In this document: positions 9,537 through 19,492 of the stretch, piece by piece
Layout: each line of letters opens with the position of its first letter
How positions within the stretch are numbered: the stretch's first letter is position 1
Source: Drouetiella sp036703255
GTDB lineage: Bacteria > Cyanobacteriota > Cyanobacteriia > Elainellales > Elainellaceae
Assembly (NCBI GenBank): GCA_036703255.1
Contig: DATNPL010000015.1
Coordinates: 12,660 to 76,659, forward strand
Length of the DNA: 64,000 nt
Direction: 5' to 3'
Program-made: the position numbers and the translations under genes
Notes under the pieces: generated by a model
Databases searched by the model: none
The model's input: only the letters and a program-made list of their open reading frames with translations
What the model was told of the DNA's origin: nothing

Positions 9537-10877
9537 CTAAGCACCACCGACGGGTTGAGCGCCCTTGTCATACAACAAGGCGCGCTTAGGACCATGAATC
9601 GGATCTTCGACAATGATAGTCTGATCGCGGCTGGCTCCCAGAGAAACGATCGCGATCGGCACCTCCATCAACTCTGCCAAAAACTTGAGATAATCGAGCG
9701 CCTCAGAGGGCAGATCATCGAGCGATCGGCAGTGAATTGTGGACTGCTTCCATCCCGGTACAGTTTTGTAGACGGGTCGGCAGCGGGCAAACTGACGGGC
9801 GTTGCTGGGAAAATCAAGGCATTGCTGCCCGTCAAGCTCATAGGCAACGCAGACCTGAATCTCATCTAGCTCATCCAAGACATCTAGCTTGGTAATAGCG
9901 AGACAGTCTAGCCCGTTAATCCGGACTGCATAGCGACCAATCACCGCATCAAACCAGCCACACCGCCGTTTGCGTCCTGTGGTCGTACCAAACTCGGCAC
10001 CGCGATCGCACAAAAGCTGTCCAACATCGCCCACTTGCTCGGTGGGAAATGGCCCTTCGCCCACGCGGGTCGTGTAGGCTTTCGCCACTCCAATCACCCG
10101 ATCTATCATCGTAGGCCCAACGCCCGCACCGACGCAAGCCCCACCTGCCACCGGATTAGAAGAGGTGACGTAGGGATAAGTGCCGTGATCTAGGTCTAGC
10201 AGAGTGCCTTGCGCCCCCTCAAACAGGATATTGCGGCGCTGCCGAAACGACTCATAAATTTTTAGTGAGCTATCCACTACATGAGGACGCAGGCGATCGG
10301 CATAGGCTTGATACTCTAAGATTACCTCTTCGGGATCAAGCGCAGGCAGCCCATAAAGCTTTTCCAAAAAGACGTTTTTGTAGTTGATCGTCCAGCGGAG
10401 CTGCTTTTTCATATGCTCCGGCTCCATCAGATCGATCATGCGGATGCCCGTCCGCTCCGACTTGTCGGCATAGGTTGGCCCAATGCCCCGCTTAGTCGTG
10501 CCGATTTTGTGATCGCCCCGCCGCTCTTCAGACACCTGATCAATCAGCCGATGGTAGGGCATCGTCACATGGGCTGTTTCAGAAATCAAAAGATTTTGGG
10601 TCGAAATTCCCAAAGTCTCTAGCTGATCCAACTCTTGAATCAGCACTTTGGGATCAATGACCGTGCCTGTGCCGATAATACATTCTGTGTCTGGATAAAG
10701 AATTCCAGACGGAATCAGATGCAGCTTAAAGGTCTGATCTTGGACAACGACCGTATGCCCAGCGTTTACTCCGCCTTGATATCGGACAACTACATCGGCT
10801 GACCGACTCAGAAGGTCGGTGATTTTCCCTTTCCCTTCATCGCCCCACTGGGCACCAATTACAACGACGTTAGCCAA
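9537..10877 (-). CDS. purA: Adenylosuccinate synthetase
   Basis: PurA joins IMP and aspartate using GTP to form adenylosuccinate in AMP synthesis. The 446-aa length is standard. Visible signatures are WGDEGKGKI at the GTP-binding P-loop, GGVNAGHTV, GTTKRGIGPTYADK and the TTTGRKRRCGW loop. The start at 10877 gives MANVVVIGAQWGDEGKGK, the expected N-terminus. It is probably co-transcribed with rplY. Confidence 0.96.
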   Translation of the reverse strand: MANVVVIGAQWGDEGKGKITDLLSRSADVVVRYQGGVNAGHTVVVQDQTFKLHLIPSGILYPDTECIIGTGTVIDPKVLIQELDQLETLGISTQNLLISETAHVTMPYHRLIDQVSEERRGDHKIGTTKRGIGPTYADKSERTGIRMIDLMEPEHMKKQLRWTINYKNVFLEKLYGLPALDPEEVILEYQAYADRLRPHVVDSSLKIYESFRQRRNILFEGAQGTLLDLDHGTYPYVTSSNPVAGGACVGAGVGPTMIDRVIGVAKAYTTRVGEGPFPTEQVGDVGQLLCDRGAEFGTTTGRKRRCGWFDAVIGRYAVRINGLDCLAITKLDVLDELDEIQVCVAYELDGQQCLDFPSNARQFARCRPVYKTVPGWKQSTIHCRSLDDLPSEALDYLKFLAELMEVPIAIVSLGASRDQTIIVEDPIHGPKRALLYDKGAQPVGGA

Positions 10878-11027
10878 GATTTTCTTTGACCGCCAAACTT
10901 AACACAGTCTTTAATTATCTAGAGAAATAGAGACAAGTGTCAACTTATTTTTTTAGTTCAAAGCAGGCAATCGCCCCAAAAGCTTTGCTATGAGCAGTCT
11001 CAGACTGCACCAACCTAGCGTATTGAT

Positions 11028-11645
11028 CTATCGCATAGCCCCCATTGTGTTCTTCCAGGCGAGTTCCTTGCCCAAAATTTCGAGTGCCCGCTGTTCAGCT
11101 CCCATAAATAGACGGCTATCGGTCAGTTCTTTGAGAATTTGCTGGGTGAGCTGTGCGGCAAAACTGCCGCCAAACCGGAGGAGGTGGCTGTAGTAGCAAA
11201 ATTGCGATCGCTCATCTTGGTTGAGATGAAACCGATGAATTTCTTTTTGAGACATCAGGCAAACAGGCGTATTGACAGGAACGACGACACGCGGAATGCC
11301 GTGGATGCCATAGGTTAGATGATCTTGCTGCATGATGGTTCCAATCAGCACTACACCCAACAGCGTCCGAGTTTCCATGATTAGATCAGGGGCAAACATC
11401 GGATCGGGATCGCTCGTGAGGCGCGGCCCATTGCTAAGAAACATCGGGTTAAATAGCTGCGAATTGTAGACTACGCCCACTGCCCAATGGCGAGAAGACT
11501 GGCGATCGCCCTCGTCCTCTAATTTGACAAAGCAGCCAAACCCGTAATCTTCAGGCAAAGGCGGATGGGTCACTTCCATGCGATCGTCAATTTGCACCAC
11601 GTAATCGCAATGAGAGTTGGACTTGACTACTTTGCCCAGTCGCAT
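11028..11645 (-). CDS. HAS-barrel domain protein
   Basis: The 205-aa protein begins MRLGKVVKSNSHCDYVVQID, as expected for the small beta-barrel (HAS barrel) found at the N-terminus of HerA-type ATPases, but it lacks the ATPase. Stand-alone versions occur across cyanobacteria. A NurA nuclease gene, the usual HerA partner, is encoded at 29836 but far away, so no functional link is claimed. Confidence 0.6.
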   Translation of the reverse strand: MRLGKVVKSNSHCDYVVQIDDRMEVTHPPLPEDYGFGCFVKLEDEGDRQSSRHWAVGVVYNSQLFNPMFLSNGPRLTSDPDPMFAPDLIMETRTLLGVVLIGTIMQQDHLTYGIHGIPRVVVPVNTPVCLMSQKEIHRFHLNQDERSQFCYYSHLLRFGGSFAAQLTQQILKELTDSRLFMGAEQRALEILGKELAWKNTMGAMR

Positions 11646-12142
11646 AGGGTTCTCCAGAATTGGGGGCTATGAGCCACTTCGCAGGCAGAAGTTCACTCAA
11701 ACAGAATTGTATCGGCAATTTTGAGCGATCGAGACGCCAATTTTTGTAGTGTACGCTTTGCTTCTGCGACTCAACCCTTATAGATCTCTTGCATAAACGC
11801 TGTTTGGGAGGCGTGAACCCTAGTGGGGCAAACGAAAATAATTCACGCAAGAAGTCTTTTGCAGACAAACTCTGTAGAGGTTCGTAGCGCCTTACAGCCA
11901 CTCCTCCTTGCATAAGCCACACTCCCCTACTCCCCTAAATAGGAAATTGACTGGTTTTGAGTTATGTTTCAAATCAGATGTTTGTTTTTCAAATAATGAA
12001 TTTTTGCAAGGTGCCTACAGCCTGCCTTTTGGGAAATGAACGGCAGGCTTAAAGATCACTCTGTTTTGAAGTCAATTTTTGACTGAGAGGCGGGAACTCT
12101 AGTGGTTACAAAGCTCTAAGCGTCTTGGATTGGCATAAGTTT
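11646..12142. other. Intergenic region without recognised feature
   Basis: About 500 bp between divergent genes. One minus-strand frame is open but has no protein-like composition. I see no hairpin or repeat of note. Confidence 0.5.
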
Positions 12143-12856
12143 CATGACTGAGAATTTTGAATCCTCACCGGATCGCATTCCGGCTCCGGGCAGCCGCGAA
12201 CCGATGCGATCGCCTGAGCTGCCTATCACCCTAAACCTACCCTTGGCAATGGCTAGGGCAATTGCCCTCCGGATGAAACAGTCTGGAAAAACTCAGACTC
12301 AGGTGATTTTGGAGGCGCTAGCAAGCAGTTTTGTCAGTAGCGGCCCAGCAGAGCCAGTGAATTCTGCAAGAGAAGAATTAGAGTTGCTGAAGCGCCGACT
12401 GGCCGAGCTAGAGGGATTGATTCCCAAGGTGGCGATGCTTGAGGGAAAGTCGATCGCCTTCTGAGAGAACGCCTGCCTCTTTCTCAGAAGGCCAACGCTA
12501 CAGATCCTGCGGCAAAACCTTCTTCGGGTCTATCCAATATTCCACCCAATGCCTCTAATGCATCGCCAGGTTCGTCTGTTGCGGCGCTGTGGCTGCAAGT
12601 GAGCCAAGACAAGCAGCCACCCACTTCGGTACCCAAATCGGTGGCACAGCCATGCCCTCAATGCCACCAACCTCTGAATCTGATGTTAGAAGCCTACGAA
12701 TGGCGAACTTGTGGCAAGTGCGGCTGGTCAGAGCGTCCGCCCAAAGCCCAAGATCAGGGAACGCTGGCAGAGCTGGAGTTAAAGAAGCTGCTGGAACAAG
12801 CGGCACTGGAGTCTTTGGGCAATATGAAGCCGCGTAAGCAACAAGATGCAACTTAG
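12143..12856 (+). CDS. Two-frame gene: RHH-like/coiled-coil/zinc-ribbon protein with candidate -1 frameshift
   Basis: Frame 0 starts at the ATG at 12144 and ends at a TGA at 12462-12464 (106 aa). It carries a ribbon-helix-helix-like segment (PITLNLPLAMARAIALRMK) and then a leucine-heptad helix. The -1 frame stays open from 12443 to 12856, continues the same heptads (VDRLLRERL) and adds a zinc ribbon (CPQC...CGKC). The two parts read as one protein of about 237 aa. The junction has the slippery heptamer GGGAAAG in the correct phase (12443-12449), a 6-nt spacer and a perfect 11-bp stem. A programmed -1 frameshift, a recent mutation or a sequencing error could each explain it. The function is unknown; DNA binding is likely. 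Confidence 0.65.
12443..12492 (+). promoter_or_regulatory. Candidate programmed -1 ribosomal frameshift signal
   Basis: G GGA AAG at 12443-12449 has the X XXY YYZ form in the zero frame. Six bases later a stem GCCTTCTGAGA (12456-12466) pairs perfectly with TCTCAGAAGGC (12482-12492) across a 15-nt loop. The zero-frame stop sits inside the stem. Confidence 0.6.
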
Positions 12857-12877
12857 CGCCCAAAGGTTTTTGGCGGC

Positions 12878-13768
12878 TCAAGTGAACTTCAGATTCTCCA
12901 GCAGCGATCGCCGCATACTATCCACCGGGACAGGCTGCTGGAGCCAAATTTGTAGGGCTGCAGCGCCCTGTTGCACTAACATTTCTAGACCATCGAAGGT
13001 GCTGCATCCTTGAGCTTGGGCTTGCTGCAACAACAAGGTTGGGCGCGGTCTGTAGATTAGATCATAGACGATCGCATGGGAAGGCAATTGCGCTAGCTCT
13101 GTTGCTGCTAACGGGGATGCGTCACCGTGGGGATACATGCCGATCGGAGTGGTGTTGACCAGCAGATCCGCCTGACGGAGCAGGAAAGGCAGATTTTCCC
13201 AAGTATGAACAGACAGATGGGCGCTGAGCGGAGCATTTCCCCAGCTTTGCTGGAAGGCTTGCAGTTTCTCGAAGCTGCGCCCCACCACTTGGATGTGGGC
13301 ACAGCCCAACTGATGACATCCGGCAACAACGGCTCGGGCAGCTCCCCCATTGCCCAAAATTACGGCTGTACTGTTTTTCCATCGCTGCGGGAGGCTGGCT
13401 GGGTGTTCTAGCAAGGGAGCCAAGAAGCCAATGACATCAGTATTGGTGCCACCCCACTCCTCTGCGGTGCGATAAACCGTGTTAACCGCTCCAATCGCCT
13501 TTGCCAGCTCTGACACTTCCGATAACAGCGGCATAATGGCCTGCTTGTGCGGGATCGTCACGTTAAAGCCCTGTAGTCCGATCGCCTCGAAACCTGCGAT
13601 CGCGCTTGCCAAATTTTCAGGGGATACAGGCAAAGGGAGATAGGCATAATTCACTCCCAGTTCTGCGATCGCGGCATTGTGCATAACAGGCGATAGTGAA
13701 TGCTCGACAGGATGCCCTATAACGCCCAGAAGTTGCGTTGTGCCTGTGATCGATAGACCGATGGACAT
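12878..13768 (-). CDS. aroE: Shikimate dehydrogenase
   Basis: AroE reduces 3-dehydroshikimate with NADPH in aromatic amino acid synthesis. The 296-aa protein has the substrate-binding start GVIGHPVEHSLSPVMHNAA, the catalytic NVTIPHKQAI loop and a Rossmann motif VILGNGGAARAVVAG. It is transcribed leftward after two overlapping hairpins that may control read-through. Confidence 0.95.
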   Translation of the reverse strand: MSIGLSITGTTQLLGVIGHPVEHSLSPVMHNAAIAELGVNYAYLPLPVSPENLASAIAGFEAIGLQGFNVTIPHKQAIMPLLSEVSELAKAIGAVNTVYRTAEEWGGTNTDVIGFLAPLLEHPASLPQRWKNSTAVILGNGGAARAVVAGCHQLGCAHIQVVGRSFEKLQAFQQSWGNAPLSAHLSVHTWENLPFLLRQADLLVNTTPIGMYPHGDASPLAATELAQLPSHAIVYDLIYRPRPTLLLQQAQAQGCSTFDGLEMLVQQGAAALQIWLQQPVPVDSMRRSLLENLKFT

Positions 13769-13891
13769 AAAATCTATAACCTAGAATCTGAAACCGAGCT
13801 GAAGCCGTGCTTCTCGATATCCTCGCATTTTCTGCTCTAGTGTGGCGATCGCTCTGGCAATGCCCCCTGTAAGATTGCAAATTTAATCAAG

Positions 13892-13952
13892 CCCAAAACT
13901 TTTTGCTTCACACAAAAAGTTTTGGGAGGTGCGCGGAACGCACCTCCCAAAA
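13892..13952 (-). promoter_or_regulatory. Two overlapping, mutually exclusive hairpins upstream of aroE
   Basis: Hairpin A pairs 13892-13904 with 13914-13926 (13 bp). Hairpin B pairs 13920-13933 with 13939-13952 (14 bp, 5-nt loop). They share 13920-13926, so both cannot form fully at once. On the transcribed minus strand hairpin B comes first and is followed by CTTTTT, resembling an intrinsic terminator for the VKOR gene. Hairpin A could then act as an alternative fold. Confidence 0.6.
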
Positions 13953-14028
13953 TAAATTTCATAGCCGGGTTAAGCAATGCCAGAAATTGTTTTAGACGTA
14001 GAATCTTCAGTCTCGCAATCTGCCAAGG

Positions 14029-14970
14029 CTAATTCTTAAAGTCTCGCGGCCCTTGATATCCAGACAGATCTGCTAAATTTTGCAGTGTCTGAGTTCCTGA
14101 AGTCATGGTGCCGTTGATCTCCCAAGTCGGAAACCCTTCAACTTTCTTTTCTTGACAGAGCGCAGTTTGAGAATTGCGGCCATCTGGGGCGCATTCTACA
14201 ACTGGCAGCGCCGCAACGGCCTGTTGTCCAAAAAGCTGCTTCTGATCATGGCAATGAGGGCACCAGTAAGCACTGTACATTTTGGCTCCAGTGCTAGCCA
14301 AATGCCTCGCCAGCTGAATCTCTGACTGACCTGACAAGGTTGTGACGGCAGCGCCAGTCCGACCTGGGGCATTGTCATTTGCAATAGCAGAACCGTTGAC
14401 ATTGGCATAAACACCCAGCGTCCCCACGATCGTTACCATGCTGACCAATATGCCCGTAAAGAAAAGCTGCCCCACATCTTCCCAGTCGCGCCCAAAGAGC
14501 GTCAATACAAACAGCGTCAGCGCGAAAAGGGCGGAGGCCAGACAGTAGTAGCACAGACCCTTGGCTCCATAGAGCGCCACATACTGAGAAAACATGATGT
14601 ACATCAGATAGCCACTGAAGATCATCATGGCTGTTGCCCCCGCAAACAGCAGCAGCCAAGTCTGATTTTCTAGTTTCGATCGCAGCGATCGCTCCTTATC
14701 AGGGTTCACCGCTAGCGGCACCAGGGCAAAGGCCGCCATACCCACGTAGGCGAGTAACCCAAACAGCGCCAAAGGCAACCCAAAAACGGTGGCATAGGGA
14801 CCAGCCAAAACTTGCTCGCAGCCGCTGGTTGGGCAAACGGTTTCGCCGCCAAATAGCTTGGTTGCAGTAATGTATCCCGTATTTAAAGCCCCCAAAACAG
14901 CAACCACAGCAATCAAATACCGCGATTGACGGTGCATCCAGGGAATTTGACGACGACGGCTAGTAGTCAT
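14029..14970 (-). CDS. Vitamin K epoxide reductase-thioredoxin fusion
   Basis: The 313-aa membrane protein has a VKOR domain (residues about 15-190). Its redox motif sits in VCPTSGCEQVLAGPYA and it has several transmembrane helices. A C-terminal lumenal thioredoxin-like domain follows, with a CPHC active site in YWCPHCHDQK. This fusion is the disulfide-forming enzyme of cyanobacteria and plastids. It oxidises lumenal proteins and passes electrons to quinone. All key cysteines are visible. Confidence 0.9.
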   Translation of the reverse strand: MTTSRRRQIPWMHRQSRYLIAVVAVLGALNTGYITATKLFGGETVCPTSGCEQVLAGPYATVFGLPLALFGLLAYVGMAAFALVPLAVNPDKERSLRSKLENQTWLLLFAGATAMMIFSGYLMYIMFSQYVALYGAKGLCYYCLASALFALTLFVLTLFGRDWEDVGQLFFTGILVSMVTIVGTLGVYANVNGSAIANDNAPGRTGAAVTTLSGQSEIQLARHLASTGAKMYSAYWCPHCHDQKQLFGQQAVAALPVVECAPDGRNSQTALCQEKKVEGFPTWEINGTMTSGTQTLQNLADLSGYQGPRDFKN

Positions 14971-15238
14971 AAGGCTCCAGTTGAAAGCGGCTTTGAGAAA
15001 GAACAGAGCTGAAATTCAAGTCGCAACATTTATATCCAGCTTACTGTGCTGAACCAATACTGTATTTTGACTCAAACTCGTACATAAAGTGCCCTATTTT
15101 GAGATTTTTAGAGGCACGTAGGACAGAATCTTAAGAAAGGCATGCGCTGAAGCCGCAGGATTGGGATTGGCTCATCGCGGACTGATATGAAATTGATCCG
15201 ATTCAAGTTGAATTGAGATCGCTCTGAATCATTGGGGA

Positions 15239-16159
15239 TCATGACCCTGCCACTTGTGGAGCCGCCACTTTTGGAACGGCGATCGCCGGATCTGCCTCCT
15301 TTAACGTCCCCTTCATCGCCAGACTACGCCGCATCGCTTCCACAAATTGGCTAACGCGAATCGGATCGATCGGCTGGTCAATTTTGCCGCGTCGCTTCAG
15401 AGCGCTAGACACAATCACGCCATCGGCGGCTTGAATCAGCTGAGGAATATTTTCCCAGCTAGCCCCGCTGCCAATAAACACCGGAGTGCCGTTAGCGGCA
15501 GCAGTCGCCAGCTCCAAATCCTCTAAGCTCGGTGGACTGCCCGTTGCCCAACCCGATAAGATGACGCCGTCTGCCAAGCCTCGATCGATCGTTTCCTGCA
15601 CGGCAGTAGTCAAATTAGGAGAACCTAGCGGCCGCGCATGTTTTACCAGCACATCTGCCAAAATTTTGATATCACTCCCCAACTCTCGTCGGTAGCGCAA
15701 CAGCGTATGGGCTTCTCCCTCAATTAGCCCCTGATCGGTCGCCATAATGCCTGTCAGCACATTCACCCGGATAAACCGAGCTTGGGTGCAGGTGGCGATC
15801 GCAATAGCGCTCCGCGCATCATTTCGCAGCACATTTAGCCCAATCGGCAGCGTTACGAGATTCATCAAGCGCTGCACCACCAAGGTCATAGCGCTAACCA
15901 CAGCCGGATCGACGCAGCTTTTGGCAAAGGGTGCATCGAAGAAATTCTCAACAATGATGGCATCTACGCCTCCAGAGGCGAGGGCGGTGGCCTCCTGCTC
16001 GGCGCGATCGATCACGGCCTTGAGGCTGCCACCCCAACGAGGAGAAGTCGGAAGCGGCAGCAAATGCACAACGCCGATGACAGGATTTTCAGTTTTAAAG
16101 GTTTGTTTCAAGTCCACTGGTCTAGGATAGATATCGAACGAACTGATATCGGGCTTCAA
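15239..16159 (-). CDS. btpA: BtpA/SgcQ family protein (photosystem I biogenesis)
   Basis: The 306-aa TIM-barrel-type protein has the family start VIGVVHLLPLPTSPRWGG and the motif GGVDAIIVENFFDAPF. In Synechocystis the BtpA protein is needed to keep photosystem I reaction-centre proteins stable. The biochemical reaction of the family is unsettled. It is a single gene here with no evident operon partner. Confidence 0.85.
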   Translation of the reverse strand: MKPDISSFDIYPRPVDLKQTFKTENPVIGVVHLLPLPTSPRWGGSLKAVIDRAEQEATALASGGVDAIIVENFFDAPFAKSCVDPAVVSAMTLVVQRLMNLVTLPIGLNVLRNDARSAIAIATCTQARFIRVNVLTGIMATDQGLIEGEAHTLLRYRRELGSDIKILADVLVKHARPLGSPNLTTAVQETIDRGLADGVILSGWATGSPPSLEDLELATAAANGTPVFIGSGASWENIPQLIQAADGVIVSSALKRRGKIDQPIDPIRVSQFVEAMRRSLAMKGTLKEADPAIAVPKVAAPQVAGS

Positions 16160-16576
16160 GCATATTCAAGAAATCTACGCGGAAGAAGGGTTTCTTCCAC
16201 TCCTTAAATTTACTCTAACAGCGTGCCTCCGACCTGAGAGATTGCAATTGAACTGTGTCGGAGGCGATCGGTTATCGAAATAGTTGTGTTAAGATTGTTA
16301 TAGTTGGTGCCTGAGATAGGCCGAGCTTGATTGTTAAAGGTCTAGGTTGAGTCCCTTGATTTACAGCTCGGTTTTCAAAGAATTTCCAAAACTGGCAAAA
16401 CTGGCGCTTGAGATCAGTTACAGCGCCGAAATCGTGCGATTGCAGTTAACGATGCCTCTCGACTTTGGTTGGGATAGCTCTAGAGACAAAAGTCTAGTCC
16501 GTTGATGAAGCGATCGCCACAATCTTGAAAATTGATCACTTTGTCACACTAGAAGTCTCAAAAAATTACTAACTGC
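16160..16576. other. Intergenic region upstream of rimO, no recognised feature
   Basis: This 417-bp stretch separates divergent btpA and rimO. It must contain both promoters, but I see no clear motif, repeat or small ORF. Confidence 0.5.
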
Positions 16577-17944
16577 ATGGGCAACAAACCCTCCATTGCC
16601 ATCTCTCATTTAGGCTGCGAAAAAAACCGAATTGATACGGAGCATATGCTTGGCCTTCTCGTACAGGCTGGCTATCAGGTCGATTCCAACGAAGAATTGG
16701 CTGACTATGTTATCGTCAATACTTGCAGCTTTATTCAATCGGCGCGGGAAGAGTCGGTGCGAACGCTAGTCGAGCTAGCGGAAGAAAACAAAAAGATTGT
16801 AATCACAGGCTGCATGGCACAGCATTTTCAGCAAGAACTGCTGGATGCGATCCCGGAAGCTGTCGCCCTTGTCGGTACAGGCGACTATCACAAAATTGTG
16901 GATGTGATTCAGCGTGCAGAGGAAGGAGAGCGAGTCAGTGAGATCTCCGCTAATCCGACCTATATTGCTGATGAAACGGTGCCTCGCTATCGCACGACCA
17001 CTGAAGGAGTGGCTTACCTGCGAGTCGCAGAAGGCTGTGACTACCGTTGCGCTTTCTGCATCATTCCTCACCTGCGGGGAAATCAGCGATCGCGATCGAT
17101 TGAGTCGATCGTGGCAGAAGCCGAGCAGCTTGCCGCTGAGGGCGTTCAGGAAATTATCCTGATCTCGCAGATCACAACCAACTATGGGCTGGATCTGTAT
17201 GGCGAACCCAGATTGGCAGAACTGCTACAGGCTTTGGGTAAGGTGCAGGTGCCCTGGATTCGGATGCACTACGCTTATCCAACGGGGTTGACGCCCAAAG
17301 TGATTGAGGCAATGCGAGAAACGCCAAACGTGCTGCCTTATCTTGATCTGCCGCTTCAGCATTCTCACCCCGAGGTGCTAAAAGCCATGAACCGTCCTTG
17401 GCAAGGGCAGGTCAATGACAAAATAATCGATCGCATTAAAGCCGCCTTACCCAACGCGGTGCTGCGAACGACCTTCATCGTGGGCTTCCCTGGTGAGACA
17501 GATGAGCATTTTCAGCATTTACTTCAGTTTGTTCAGCGCCATGAATTCGATCACGTTGGGGTGTTTACCTTCTCTCCCGAAGAAGGGACACCCGCCCATG
17601 ACATGCCCAACCAGATTTCGCAAGAAGTCATGGATGAGCGACGGGATGCCTTGATGACTGTGCAGCAGCCGATCTCGCTGCGAAAGAATCGGGCAGAAAT
17701 CGGCAAAGTTGTTGATGTGTTGGTTGAACAAGAAAATCCTGAGACAGGGGAACTGGTGGGGCGATCGGCTCGCTTTGCGCCTGAGGTCGATGGATTGGTC
17801 TATGTCCAGGGAGACGCGCGCTTGGGATCAATGATTCCGGTTGCGATCGCTGATGCCGATGTCTATGACCTTTATGGTCACGTTGCCGATACTTCAACTC
17901 AATTGAGAGGCGCAATTAGTCGTGTCTCTGTTCATACGGCCTAA
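16577..17944 (+). CDS. rimO: Ribosomal protein S12 methylthiotransferase
   Basis: RimO adds a methylthio group to an aspartate of ribosomal protein S12 using two iron-sulfur clusters and radical SAM chemistry. The 455-aa protein has the UPF0004 N-domain (SHLGCEKNRIDTE, NTCSF, ITGCMAQ). A radical SAM motif CDYRCAFC sits near residue 155, and a TRAM-like C-terminus follows. The spacing to the helicase gene downstream is 68 bp, filled by short tandem repeats. Confidence 0.95.
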   Translation: MGNKPSIAISHLGCEKNRIDTEHMLGLLVQAGYQVDSNEELADYVIVNTCSFIQSAREESVRTLVELAEENKKIVITGCMAQHFQQELLDAIPEAVALVGTGDYHKIVDVIQRAEEGERVSEISANPTYIADETVPRYRTTTEGVAYLRVAEGCDYRCAFCIIPHLRGNQRSRSIESIVAEAEQLAAEGVQEIILISQITTNYGLDLYGEPRLAELLQALGKVQVPWIRMHYAYPTGLTPKVIEAMRETPNVLPYLDLPLQHSHPEVLKAMNRPWQGQVNDKIIDRIKAALPNAVLRTTFIVGFPGETDEHFQHLLQFVQRHEFDHVGVFTFSPEEGTPAHDMPNQISQEVMDERRDALMTVQQPISLRKNRAEIGKVVDVLVEQENPETGELVGRSARFAPEVDGLVYVQGDARLGSMIPVAIADADVYDLYGHVADTSTQLRGAISRVSVHTA

Positions 17945-17962
17945 AGCCATACGGCCTAAAGC
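17933..17962 (+). repeat. 15-bp tandem repeat across the rimO stop codon
   Basis: CATACGGCCTAAAGC occurs twice in a row (17933-17947, 17948-17962). The first copy contains the rimO stop TAA. A degenerate third copy lies near 17990-18003, just before the helicase ribosome-binding site AAAGGAG. Confidence 0.85.
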
Positions 17963-18012
17963 CACAAGCCTTAAAGTCTTACACCAAAGCCATATACCCT
18001 AAAGGAGTTTCA

Positions 18013-19470
18013 ATGACGCTTTCGTTTAATAGTCTTGGTCTGTCTGAAACTGTCGTTCGTCACCTGGAAAAAACAGGTTTTACAGAACCGACTGCAATTC
18101 AGGCGCAAGCCATTCCTCATTTGCTGGCAGGTCGCGATGTTGTCGGTCAAGCCCAGACGGGCACCGGAAAAACCGCAGCCTTCTCGCTCCCGCTGCTAGA
18201 GCGGATCGACCTCAACAGCAATGCGGTTCAGGCACTGATTCTCACCCCCACCCGTGAGTTGGCGGTGCAGGTTTACCAATCCATGCGAACCTTCAGCGAC
18301 GATCGCCGTCTGCAAATTCTGCCGATCTACGGCGGTCAGGCGATCGATTTGCAAATTCGTCGTTTACAGCGCGGCGTTCAGGTGGTTGTGGGTACTCCTG
18401 GCCGTGTCTTAGATTTGCTCAAGCGCGGCGACCTGAAGCTCAATCAGCTTAGCTGGTTGGTACTTGATGAAGCTGATGAGATGCTCAACATGGGCTTTAT
18501 CCAAGATGTCGAAAGAATCTTGGCGCAGGCTCCGGCTGAGCGGCAAACCGCTTTCTTCTCTGCCACGATGGAGCCTTCTATTCGGGCTTTGGCGGCTAAG
18601 TTCCTGCGATCGCCTGTCACCGTGACGGTTGAGCAGCCCAAAGCGGCTCCTACTCGCATCAACCAAGTGGTCTACATCGTCCCCCGTGGCTGGACGAAAG
18701 GTAGAGCGCTTCAGCCCATCCTAGAAATGGAAGATCCTGAATCGGCGCTGATCTTTGTCCGCACCCGTAAGGCGGCGGCTGAGCTAACCCGTCAACTACA
18801 AGCCGCAGGGCACAGCGTAGATGAGTATCATGGCGACTTGAGCCAGTCACAGCGCGAGCGCCTCTTGCTCCGGTTCCGGCAGCGTCAGGTACGCTGGGTT
18901 GTGGCAACTGACATTGCAGCCCGTGGCCTGCATGTGGAAGATCTCACCCATGTGATCAACTACGACATGCCTGACAGCGTTGAGAACTACGTCCACCGGA
19001 TTGGTCGGACAGGTAGGGCTGGCAAAGAAGGCGTTGCTATTTCGCTGCTGCATGCACTCGACAAGCGCAAGCTGCGCGATATCGAACATCACATTCGTCA
19101 ACGCTTAGAAATTGGTACGATCCCCACCCGTGCTCAGATCGAAGCGCGCCACCTGCACAAACTGCAAGAGCAGCTGCGCGAAGCCCTAACAGGCGAGCGC
19201 ATGGCTTCCTTCTTGCCGATCATTTCTCAGCTCAGCGAAGAATTTGATCCCCATACGATCGCAGCAGCAGCTTTGCAAATGGCCTATGACCAGATTCGTC
19301 CAAGTTGGATGCGGGTTGATCAGGCAGCCAATGATGATCAAATGGTGATGGATGAACCCAGACGGCGGAGCTATGGCGGTAATAGCGGCGGCAACGGCGG
19401 CGGCAACAGTAGCCCCAAGCCCAAGCCTATTGTGAAAAAGGCTCAGCCTCGAATTCCTTCTAAGCCATAG
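18013..19470 (+). CDS. DEAD-box ATP-dependent RNA helicase
   Basis: The 485-aa protein carries the canonical motifs: Q-motif GFTEPTAIQAQAIP, motif I AQTGTGKT, PTREL, motif II DEAD (about residue 155), SAT, and motif VI HRIGRTGRAG. A glycine/asparagine- and lysine-rich tail follows. It resembles the CrhR/DeaD-type helicases used by cyanobacteria in RNA remodelling and cold acclimation. The start has a good AAAGGAG site. Confidence 0.9.
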   Translation: MTLSFNSLGLSETVVRHLEKTGFTEPTAIQAQAIPHLLAGRDVVGQAQTGTGKTAAFSLPLLERIDLNSNAVQALILTPTRELAVQVYQSMRTFSDDRRLQILPIYGGQAIDLQIRRLQRGVQVVVGTPGRVLDLLKRGDLKLNQLSWLVLDEADEMLNMGFIQDVERILAQAPAERQTAFFSATMEPSIRALAAKFLRSPVTVTVEQPKAAPTRINQVVYIVPRGWTKGRALQPILEMEDPESALIFVRTRKAAAELTRQLQAAGHSVDEYHGDLSQSQRERLLLRFRQRQVRWVVATDIAARGLHVEDLTHVINYDMPDSVENYVHRIGRTGRAGKEGVAISLLHALDKRKLRDIEHHIRQRLEIGTIPTRAQIEARHLHKLQEQLREALTGERMASFLPIISQLSEEFDPHTIAAAALQMAYDQIRPSWMRVDQAANDDQMVMDEPRRRSYGGNSGGNGGGNSSPKPKPIVKKAQPRIPSKP

Positions 19471-19492
19471 ATTAGCTGGCGTTGCAGATGAG

